Below are positions 57,638 through 64,000 of a DNA stretch of 64,000 nt, in pieces. The DNA comes from Streptomyces prunicolor NBRC 13075. Its GTDB lineage: Bacteria > Actinomycetota > Actinomycetes > Streptomycetales > Streptomycetaceae. The notes below the pieces were generated by a model. It had not been told where the DNA came from. It saw nothing but the letters and a program-made list of their open reading frames with translations, and searched no databases. The first letter of the stretch is position 1, and every line of letters begins with the position of its first letter. A program made the position numbers and the translations under genes. Location: positions 62,001 through 126,000 of the forward strand of contig NZ_BARF01000081.1 in assembly GCF_000367365.1 (NCBI RefSeq), in the 5' to 3' direction.

Positions 57638-57997
57638 CTATATGACGTAGATGTGGCCACGGGAGCCGTTGAGGCGATTGGATGATTTGCAATCGGACGC
57701 GCGCGCTTCCGAGGCGTAGTCACTGAGGGCGTCGTCCCCCAGATCGAACGTCTGGGTAGCGTGGAGGACATCGCCGCTGGCGATCTCGAACAGGTGCCGC
57801 GGGTGAAGCTCCACGACGCCTCGCTCGGCGTCGACCACCTGGACGAACACCGTGTCGTGGGAAACCTCCAGCGTCTCAGGCGCGTACAAGAGCCGGAAGG
57901 CACCCGCGACGGGATGCCGTTCCAGCACCTCGTTGATCTCCCTGAGCAATGCCGCCTGCTGCGCGACGAGCGTGAGCGGGGAAACCGCTGTAGTCAT
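57638..57997 (-). CDS. 119-residue protein, candidate precursor peptide
   Basis: ATG 57997 follows a strong GAGGAGAAG. The first 95 residues are acidic and compact (leader- or chaperone-like), and the last 20 change character: CKSSNRLNGSRGHIYVI, basic and Ser/Asn-rich. It lies immediately before a cupin-4 oxygenase gene and within a run containing proteases. No known precursor family is recognised; it could also be an ordinary small enzyme partner. Confidence 0.6.
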   Translation of the reverse strand: MTTAVSPLTLVAQQAALLREINEVLERHPVAGAFRLLYAPETLEVSHDTVFVQVVDAERGVVELHPRHLFEIASGDVLHATQTFDLGDDALSDYASEARASDCKSSNRLNGSRGHIYVI

Positions 57998-58091
57998 CTG
58001 CTTCTCCTCGGTGCGTCTGTGTAAAGGTGGGTTGTTCGGGCAGCACCAAATAGGTGCAGGCCACTGCGTAAGCGGCTATGAAGTGCTCCGG

Positions 58092-58961
58092 TCACCCGGG
58101 CGTGCTCATGACGTGGTCGAACCTGCCGCCGTGAAACCTGCCGATGGTCAGGCCGTGATCGCTCCGCTTGCGTACGTCCTGGTCGTCGATGACCTCGAAG
58201 CTGAGAAGGGCCGGTACCAGGTCCGGAGTGCTGAGCATCCAGTCGATCCGCTGCGGCGGCCCCTGGTCCGTACGGCGCAGGCTTGCGGTGGGAGTCAGCG
58301 CCCGCCGCTGTCCCAGGACGGTCCCCGCGTAGTGGCCGAGGTCGATGAAAACCGGTCTCCGCCCGCCAGTGAGGATTTCGCTCGGCCGAGTGTCCAAGAC
58401 GCGCCGACCGAACCGTTTGATCGTGCGGTGCTGGACGTGGACACGGTCCTTGATCATCCGCACTCTGAGCCTCTTGCTGATTTCGTCGCGCCGGCGATGG
58501 CCGTAGCTGTTGCCGTCCAACCCCATCAGAACGGTGCGGTTGTGGTCGGCGATCGTGGTCGCCCTGCGGGCCTCGACAGCGCGTAGAGTGGGGTCGAAAT
58601 GGCATAAATGCGAAGATCCCAAATGGAGTGTTCTGGGCAGGCCCTTGCGGCGGACCTGGACGTGACAGATGGGTTTCCACGGCAGGTCGTGATCGGTCCG
58701 GGCGACGACCTCGAAAAGATCCAGGTCGATCATCACGCCGACTGGGTTCTTGCTGCGGCCCTCGTGCACGCTGGCCATGAACGGGAACAGCCCGAGAGCG
58801 TTCGCCTCCGCATACAGGGCGCGCCCGCCGTCCGCGCCCGCCCCGGTCAATTCCTGCCGGAACACGATGTGCGGCCGGTACTTCCGGAGGATCTCGTGCG
58901 CCAGGCCCAGCGCGTTCTTCTCCGCGTTCCACGACACGGCAACAATCACGTCGACGCTCAC
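58092..58961 (-). CDS. Endonuclease/exonuclease/phosphatase (EEP) family protein 2
   Basis: A 289-residue EEP-fold protein that is divergent from the first: SWNAEKN (Asn), VFRQELTG (Glu), GSSHLCHFDP (His), GLDGNSYG (Asp, Asn), IDWML (Asp) and SDHGLTIG (Asp, His). GTG 58961 overlaps the regulator stop (GTGA), so it is coupled to it. Two EEP proteins in one operon suggest action on a common phosphodiester or on successive steps. Confidence 0.8.
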   Translation of the reverse strand: MSVDVIVAVSWNAEKNALGLAHEILRKYRPHIVFRQELTGAGADGGRALYAEANALGLFPFMASVHEGRSKNPVGVMIDLDLFEVVARTDHDLPWKPICHVQVRRKGLPRTLHLGSSHLCHFDPTLRAVEARRATTIADHNRTVLMGLDGNSYGHRRRDEISKRLRVRMIKDRVHVQHRTIKRFGRRVLDTRPSEILTGGRRPVFIDLGHYAGTVLGQRRALTPTASLRRTDQGPPQRIDWMLSTPDLVPALLSFEVIDDQDVRKRSDHGLTIGRFHGGRFDHVMSTPG

Positions 58962-59785
58962 TCGGCTGTCTCCTTCAGGAGAATGAGAGCCGAGGGATTA
59001 ACCTGTGTTCCGTGCCTCGCTATATTGGTACACGCAAGGACTCCACTCTCCTTCAACGGTTCAAGGGTCTCGTGGATCGTCGCCACCGGGACGTCGAATT
59101 CCCCTGCGAGCTCCCTAACTGTGGGAAATTTGTTTCCCGTGGGGTAGGTGCCCTTTTTTATTCTGTCTATGATTGTGTTGCGAATATCTCGGACGGCCGC
59201 TTTTCTGGGAGTTCTGCACATTTTCCATTGCCCGGATCGGGCGCGGACCTCAATGAAGGGGCCGATCGGAAGGTTCTGAGGGTCTGTACTCACCGTTCCG
59301 GCTCTGGAAATGCGGAGCAGAAATCCTTCCTCGGATAGCCTGTCGACAGCGATGTCGAGGGTGTCCTTGGAAACTTGAAGTTCCGTGCTGAGCGTCCGTC
59401 TGTCCGGAATCACCTCGTACGCTTTGTAGGTTCCGTCCGCGATGCGAGACCGGATTATTTCTGCTACCCGACTTGCGTCGGATGCGATGCCTGGACGCAC
59501 CTCGCGCAGATCGCCGCCATACCGATAGACGAATCCGTATGAACGCCCCAGGAAGTCCGCAATCGCACGGACCGTTCCACCGTCCTGGCGGGCGCGAGAA
59601 ATCGCCTTCCGGTATTTCGCGCGGTCGCTGATGCTAATCCTGCTGCCCGGCTCGTAGTGCTCCGGAAGGTCTTTCAGGTGCTTCTGCCATTGCGGGCCGG
59701 GCGCAGTGCTCGTCTTCTGGCTCGGCTCATCGCTTGTGCAGCCCGGTGTCGGGTGGCCGGGCTCGGCGTAAGGTCCGCGCTTCAC
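58958..59785 (-). CDS. GntR-like regulator with two winged helices
   Basis: A 275-residue protein. An N-terminal segment (residues about 45-95) has an HTH-like RAIADFLGRSYGFVYRYGGDLR, common in Streptomyces. Winged helix 1 is about 110-165 (RIADGTYKAYEVIPDRRTL) and 2 about 200-255 (RIKKGTYPTGNKFPTVRELA, FDVPVATIHETLEPLK). GTG 59785 follows GGAG. It starts the operon with EEP protein 2 and is its likely regulator. Confidence 0.75.
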   Translation of the reverse strand: MKRGPYAEPGHPTPGCTSDEPSQKTSTAPGPQWQKHLKDLPEHYEPGSRISISDRAKYRKAISRARQDGGTVRAIADFLGRSYGFVYRYGGDLREVRPGIASDASRVAEIIRSRIADGTYKAYEVIPDRRTLSTELQVSKDTLDIAVDRLSEEGFLLRISRAGTVSTDPQNLPIGPFIEVRARSGQWKMCRTPRKAAVRDIRNTIIDRIKKGTYPTGNKFPTVRELAGEFDVPVATIHETLEPLKESGVLACTNIARHGTQVNPSALILLKETAE

Positions 59786-59935
59786 GTGATCTCCGCGTCG
59801 ACTGGGTCTTCGTCAGGACTGGGGCTGTTGGTGGCTGTCCATGGGGCGGACCTCCCAGCTACTGCGCAAGAGGCTCTCCGCTCCGTGGGGATCGCCGTCG
59901 GTGACCGGACGAAAGCCGTGGCGCGTGAGGGAGCC

Positions 59936-60625
59936 TCAGCGCCGCTGGCATGCTGCGACGCTTCCGGATGCGTGGGCGCGTGATGGGCAATCAGGCACAA
60001 GGCTCCGCGCGGCGTGTGCGATCTGTAATCGAGCCTGAGCGGTCGCCTCAGGAACGAGGAGGTAGGAGACCGTCAGGCGTACGACGGCCTCGATGCCCCG
60101 GAGCCGGCAGGGTTGGCCGCCGGATCCGGAAGCATCCAAGCGGTGACAGAGCTCCGTTACGGCGCCCACAACACTGGCCAGCCCTCGGCCGCGGGCGACC
60201 TGCTGATCGGCCGGGGCGAGCTGTGATGTGAGAGGGCTCGCGCCGACTGCCTCGTCTCCATGGCCGGTGAGCACGTCGTGGAGTAGCGGGTGGTTGCGGC
60301 TCGCTGCGAGCATCCAGTTCACCGCTGCCGCGAGGCAGTCGCTGGGTTCCGTACCCCGCCTGCGGGCTTGACGCCACCGCAGGTCCATTCCGTCCAGCAG
60401 TCGGTCGATCTCCCGCGACAGCAGAGCCTGGGCGATGCCGGTCCGGCTGCGGAAGTGGGTGTAGAGGGTCTGCCGTGACACGCCTGCGGCAGACGCTATT
60501 TCCGTCATCGAGATTCGGTCCCACGTACCATCAGCTCGCTTGCCGAGCGCAATGTCCAGCACGGTGTCTCTGATGCTCGGTGCAGCGGACGTCCGCTGCC
60601 GGTCCCGCGCCGTGCCAACGTTCAT
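59936..60625 (-). CDS. TetR-family regulator
   Basis: A 229-residue protein with an N-terminal TetR HTH (SMTEIASAAGVSRQTLYTHFRSR, residues about 38-62) and a helical ligand domain. The C-terminal tail is Ala/Ser-rich. ATG 60625 has a weak RBS. It lies between the cupin/EEP operon and the P450 block; either may be controlled by it. Confidence 0.82.
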   Translation of the reverse strand: MNVGTARDRQRTSAAPSIRDTVLDIALGKRADGTWDRISMTEIASAAGVSRQTLYTHFRSRTGIAQALLSREIDRLLDGMDLRWRQARRRGTEPSDCLAAAVNWMLAASRNHPLLHDVLTGHGDEAVGASPLTSQLAPADQQVARGRGLASVVGAVTELCHRLDASGSGGQPCRLRGIEAVVRLTVSYLLVPEATAQARLQIAHAARSLVPDCPSRAHASGSVAACQRR

Positions 60626-60840
60626 GCGTGTGCCTTATCCGAATACATGCGGTCCGTGGACTGCGTCGTAAGAAGTGAGCGGTCAGCGGTTCCCACCGGG
60701 CGAGGTGACGGTCACACGTCCTGTATCGCGGGCGTGGCACCACCGCTCTGGGAACCCTCCGACGGGTGTGTCGCGACGGCCAACGCTCTCCAGATTGAGC
60801 GAGACGACCGTTGCGACTTCCTCGTTCTAGGTCGCTGGCG

Positions 60841-61371
60841 TCATCTCACCTCTGTCGGCGAGTCATCGAGGCCGCCCTCGTCGTACAGCGCGCGAAGCAG
60901 CGGCGACAGCACCATGGGCGCGGTGATCAAGTGTCCGATGGGCTCGCGGGAAGCCCAGCGCAGGCTCAGATGGTCGGCGCGTGCGCCGCGGGGCGGTACT
61001 CGTACTTCGGGACCGTGGAGGTATGTGGCGCAGGGCGGCCAGGGGAGGGAGTCGGAATTCAGCGGGACGAAGAAGGTGTATGTGCCGCCGTCGGCGATCA
61101 CAGCGCCCCGGCGTCGTTCGCTGACCCGGCGCAGACGAGCGAGAGCTGCGGCGCCGTATGCCTGCTGGGTCAGTACGGCGGCGAAGCATTCACCGGTACG
61201 GACCTGGGCGGGGACGGTGCTCTGCCAGGCTCGGCCGAGCAAGGCGTATCCCTCGCTGCTGCGGTCGCCTTCCATCAGGGGAAGAACGGGGATATCCCAC
61301 GCGGTTCGTAAAGGATCGGCGGGACGGGCAGCGGGCCGTCGTTCGGCAAGGCGGTGGAAAGTCAAAAGCAT
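60841..61371 (-). CDS. Hypothetical 176-residue protein
   Basis: Starts at ATG 61371. Conserved-looking segments include RRRGAVIADGGTYTFFVPL, LPWPPCATYLHGPEVRVPPRG and LSLRWASR, an arrangement seen in Streptomyces proteins related to the C-terminus of prim-pol-like proteins, though I cannot fix the family. It follows the P450 and a broken gene on the same strand. Confidence 0.6.
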   Translation of the reverse strand: MLLTFHRLAERRPAARPADPLRTAWDIPVLPLMEGDRSSEGYALLGRAWQSTVPAQVRTGECFAAVLTQQAYGAAALARLRRVSERRRGAVIADGGTYTFFVPLNSDSLPWPPCATYLHGPEVRVPPRGARADHLSLRWASREPIGHLITAPMVLSPLLRALYDEGGLDDSPTEVR

Positions 61372-61398
61372 GGCGTGCCGTTCAGTCGGTTCCGGCGG

Positions 61399-61656
61399 TC
61401 AAGCGGCGGGCAGACGCGTGATCCAGCGCCGGGGTCGGCGGAGTTCTTCGAGGGTGGGAACCAGACCGGGCGTGGTCCACACGGGGTCAAATCGTTCGGG
61501 GCCGACGGCGGCGATGGCCCCGTCGACGAATGTGACGGCGCGGGCCAGCCGTCAGGGAGCTCCGATACCTATGAGGCGGTAGCGGCCCACCTCCGGCCGG
61601 AGTACGAACACCGTGCGGATGACTGGGGTGTACGTGCTCCGGCCAGCGAACGGCAC
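61399..61656 (-). pseudogene. Small gene interrupted by an in-frame TGA
   Basis: One frame reads from GTG 61656 (PFAGRSTYTP) through VRTVFVLRPEVGRYRLIGIG-type text to TGA at 61554-61552, then continues in the same frame with LARAVTFVDGAIAAVGPERF and ends with ITRLPAA at 61399. Codon quality is similar on both sides. The TGA therefore probably broke one gene of about 85 codons. It lies between P450 1 and the 176-residue protein. Confidence 0.5.
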
Positions 61657-61676
61657 CGGCTTCGTCGGGGACTCTG

Positions 61677-62927
61677 CTAGGCCGCAGCTACCTGGTCGAG
61701 GTAGACAGGCAGTTCGGTGTGGCCGTTGGAGATAAACGACGCCACCGGCTCCAACTGGTGAGCAGGGACGGCGAGGGCCAGTTCGGGGAAGCGGCTGAAC
61801 AAGGCGGGAAGCGCGATCTGGGCCTCCAAGACTGCAAGTGGGGCTCCCAGGCAGTAGTGGGTGCCGTGGCCGAAGGAGAGGTGAGCTCGTCGGGTCTCTC
61901 GCGTGATGTCGAAAGCGTCGGCGTTCTCATGGATCTCCGGATCGCGGCCGGCAGCACCGTAGCTGATCATGATCGGTGTGCCCTTCCGGAAGGTCAGCCC
62001 ACTCGGTTCGTCCTCGATGTCCTCGGTGGGGAACCGCATGATCAGGTAGAAGATCGGGGGCTGGTGCCGCAACGTTTCCTGGATGGCGTCGTCCCATGTG
62101 GCGGGACCGGCCAGGATGAGGCGGAGCTGTTCGGGGTGGGTGAGCAGGTTGACGATCGCGTGGTCGAGGGCGTTGACGGTGGTTTCGTGTCCGGCGCCGA
62201 TGAACAGCAGGAGTGTGTCGATGAGTTCCTGCTCCGACAGGCGTGTGCCGTCCTGGTCGCGGGCGGCGATCAGGGCGCTGGTGAGGTCATCACCCGGCGT
62301 TGCGCGCTTTTCGGCAACCAACTCGCTGAGCAGCGCGTAGATCCCTTGTGCGTGCGCTTCGGCTTCGGTCTCGCTGATGTTGGTGGCGAACAGTCCGCCG
62401 ACACAGCGGCGGAAGCCGTCGTGCATCCGTGAGGGGAGACCGAAGAGCTCGCTGATGACCAGCAGCGGTAGCAGGTAGGCGAATTCGGCGCGCAGGTCGG
62501 CGGCGCGGCCTGGGGCGGCGGCGAGCTGGTCCAGGAGGCGTGTCGTGATCTGCTCGATGGTGGGTTGCAGATCCGCGACGCGGCCGGGAGTGAACGCCTT
62601 CTGCAGCAGGCGACGCAGACGCGTGTGTTCCTCGCCGTAGGCGGTGAGCGCGTTGCGTACCTGTATCCAGGTACGCAACGGCCACTGTTCCGGCATGTGC
62701 TCGTTGACAAAGTCAGTGCCGTGTTCGTGGGCGTCCTTGCTGATCTTCGGGTGCCTCAGCAGCCGCTTGATCAGGCCGGCGTCGGTTACTGCCCACGCCA
62801 CCACTTGACCAGGAAGTTCCACGGTCGTCGCCGGGCCTTGGGCGCGGAGGAGGGCGGCCTCGGCGTGAAGGTCGGATGCGGTGCCGTCGAGGCGGTAGGG
62901 GCAGCGGGCCGAGGAGGCGGTGTCCAT
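61677..62927 (-). CDS. Cytochrome P450 (CYP154-like)
   Basis: A 416-residue P450. The I-helix is GAGHETTVNAL, the K-helix ExxR is ETLR, and the heme loop is FGHGTHYCLGAPLA with the cysteine ligand. No membrane anchor, as in bacterial soluble P450s that use ferredoxin. ATG 62927 follows GGAG. It overlaps a second P450 and matches the CYP154 position at the end of Streptomyces conservons. The substrate is unknown; macrolides and steroids are known for the family. Confidence 0.88.
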   Translation of the reverse strand: MDTASSARCPYRLDGTASDLHAEAALLRAQGPATTVELPGQVVAWAVTDAGLIKRLLRHPKISKDAHEHGTDFVNEHMPEQWPLRTWIQVRNALTAYGEEHTRLRRLLQKAFTPGRVADLQPTIEQITTRLLDQLAAAPGRAADLRAEFAYLLPLLVISELFGLPSRMHDGFRRCVGGLFATNISETEAEAHAQGIYALLSELVAEKRATPGDDLTSALIAARDQDGTRLSEQELIDTLLLFIGAGHETTVNALDHAIVNLLTHPEQLRLILAGPATWDDAIQETLRHQPPIFYLIMRFPTEDIEDEPSGLTFRKGTPIMISYGAAGRDPEIHENADAFDITRETRRAHLSFGHGTHYCLGAPLAVLEAQIALPALFSRFPELALAVPAHQLEPVASFISNGHTELPVYLDQVAAA

Positions 62928-64000
62928 GATTCTCCAGACGTGGCGATGGGCGGGAATATGACGGGAACTGCGGTCCAGCCGCTGTGGAAGGTGCCGGGGC
63001 GTCGTTCCAACTGGTCGACGGGGCATGCGAGTTCCATACCTGGCAGCCGGTCCAGGACGCGCTCGACTGCTACCTCGGTGATGACGCGGGCAATGTCGGG
63101 TGAGGGGCACCCGTGGGCGCCGGCGGAGAAGGCCAGGTGCGCGTCGTTACCGGCGAGATGGGCGTCGGTGAGGTTCAGCGTCGGATCGGTGTTGGCCGCC
63201 GCGAACGAGACCAGGATGGGCACGCCGGCGCGCAACAGAATCCCGTCGTAGACGGTGTCCTGATACGCGTACAGCGGGCAGTAGTTGGCCATGGGAGGAT
63301 CCGTCCACAGGACGTAGTCCAGGGCTCCAACCACGCTCTGCGCCCCGTCGATGACCGACCCGGAAAACCGTTCGTCCGTGAGCATGAGCTTGAGGGCGTT
63401 GCCGATCAGGTTCGTGCTCGGCTCGGTCCCTGCGCCGATGACCAGCAGGATCGTCTGAACCATCTCTGCGTCGGTCAGGCGAGCCGGATGCGCGATCAGC
63501 CACGAGGTGACGTCCGACCCCGGGGAACTGCGCTTGAGGTGGGTCAGGTCTAGACATGCCGCTTCCAGGTCGGCGTTGGCCGCGGCCGCATCCTGGTCAG
63601 TGTCGAAGAGCCTGATCAGACTGCCGACGATGCGGAGCCCGATTTCGGGCGGACAGTCGAACAGTTCGAACAACACCCGCATCGGCAACTCAGCCGCGTA
63701 ACTCCCGACCAAGTCGGCCTTGCCATGGGGAGCAAGGGCGTCGATGAGGGCGTCGGCGATGCGCTTGACGCGAGCCCGAAGCGCGTGCGGATTGATGTGG
63801 GCCAGGCTGTCGATGATCGCGGTGCGCAGGCGAGTGTGTTCCGGGCCGTCCTTCCACAACGCGTTGTCGCGTGCCTGCATCATCATCAACGCGGGGCTGT
63901 CCAGAGGGACTTGTCCCTCGGCCAGCGCCCGCCACCAGCGGGGGTTCTTGGCGAAGTGATGCGGAGTATTGCGCAGCAGGTGTAGCGCCGCGGCGTACGT
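62786..64000 (-). CDS. Cytochrome P450 (CYP157/156-like), 5' end outside window
   Basis: The reading frame is open to base 64000 (KNPRWWALAEGQVPLDSPAL upstream), so the start lies beyond. The heme loop is FSAGAHGCPSPD. The K-helix position reads LDYVLWTD, without ExxR; loss of ExxR is the mark of CYP157/CYP156 (EQSLW in CYP157C1). The frame overruns the start of P450 1 by 142 bases with Pro/Arg-rich text, so the natural stop was perhaps lost. The pair suggests a conservon with cvnA-D beyond the edge. Confidence 0.8.
   Translation of the reverse strand, partial: TYAAALHLLRNTPHHFAKNPRWWRALAEGQVPLDSPALMMMQARDNALWKDGPEHTRLRTAIIDSLAHINPHALRARVKRIADALIDALAPHGKADLVGSYAAELPMRVLFELFDCPPEIGLRIVGSLIRLFDTDQDAAAANADLEAACLDLTHLKRSSPGSDVTSWLIAHPARLTDAEMVQTILLVIGAGTEPSTNLIGNALKLMLTDERFSGSVIDGAQSVVGALDYVLWTDPPMANYCPLYAYQDTVYDGILLRAGVPILVSFAAANTDPTLNLTDAHLAGNDAHLAFSAGAHGCPSPDIARVITEVAVERVLDRLPGMELACPVDQLERRPGTFHSGWTAVPVIFPPIATSGESWTPPPRPAAPTASTAPHPTFTPRPPSSAPKARRRPWNFLVKWWRGQ

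Noticed and set aside
59782..60000. Minus-strand 72-residue frame ending in a GTGA overlap with the 59785 gene
   Set aside because: It overlaps the 3' end of the TetR gene by 65 bases and has no RBS or domain; the overlap is probably chance.

Overview
The window looks like Streptomyces or a close relative. GC is very high, GTG and TTG starts are common, many genes are coupled by GTGA or ATGA overlaps, and the families are typical: WhiB, DUF2637, a TraB-type FtsK ATPase, an ATPase/LuxR pair, DnaE2 with an ImuB-like protein, and a CYP154/CYP157-like P450 pair. There is no rRNA, tRNA, integrase, transposase or CRISPR array that I can see. The middle of the window reads as a large (possibly linear) conjugative plasmid, or such a plasmid merged into a chromosome arm. 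This is inferred from gene content; no telomere or attachment site is visible.

Layout. 1-7 kb: chromosome-like genes (GH15 glycosidase, a coupled LuxR/hypothetical/HAD operon, an anti-sigma-type ATPase with a LuxR-like partner, a TPR regulator, a TrmO-like methyltransferase). 7.2-8.8 kb: a GNAT gene and a GntR/UTRA repressor next to three palindromes. 9.3-20.6 kb: a plasmid-transfer-like block of small ATPase, WhiB, DUF2637 coiled-coil protein, Gly-rich membrane protein, TraB-type translocase and a run of membrane proteins, one resembling the Pycsar effector (DUF5706). It is punctuated by very strong hairpins and an inverted array of GAGG pentamers. 21-26 kb: a DUF4097-like repeat protein, a PNK-like kinase, a RusA-like protein and hypotheticals. 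26.3-28.2 kb: an IclR regulator and a quinone oxidoreductase under three tandem operators. 29-33.3 kb: an ImmA/IrrE peptidase, a MAB_1171c-type membrane protein, an FAD epoxidase-like enzyme and a squalene/phytoene-synthase-like enzyme, followed by two XRE regulators. 36-43.2 kb: a probable replication module with a winged-helix protein, a DciA-like (DUF721) helicase loader, then a divergent family-B DNA polymerase-like protein and a small HTH partner that recall the tac-tpc telomere genes of plasmid SCP1. 44.2-49.9 kb: a trypsin-like protease, an ImuB-like protein, DnaE2 and a lexA fragment. 50-51.4 kb: a lipoprotein and a NERD nuclease-like membrane protein whose promoter regions copy those of the 21-kb and 19.7-kb genes. 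51.7-53.5 kb: a frameshifted and an intact GntR-like regulator. 53.7-59.8 kb: an operon-like minus-strand run with a cupin-4 (JmjC-like) oxygenase, two EEP-fold enzymes, two proteases and a 119-residue protein that could be a peptide precursor. 59.9-64 kb: TetR, a hypothetical protein, a broken gene and two P450s, the second running off the window.

How parts may work together: the 36-43 kb genes would start and finish replication, the 9-20 kb block would move the DNA between mycelia, and DnaE2/ImuB would add SOS-type mutagenic repair. Two promoter-like sequences shared between about 20 kb and about 50 kb suggest that two distant loci are switched together. The terpene-like and cupin/EEP operons look like accessory metabolism carried as cargo.
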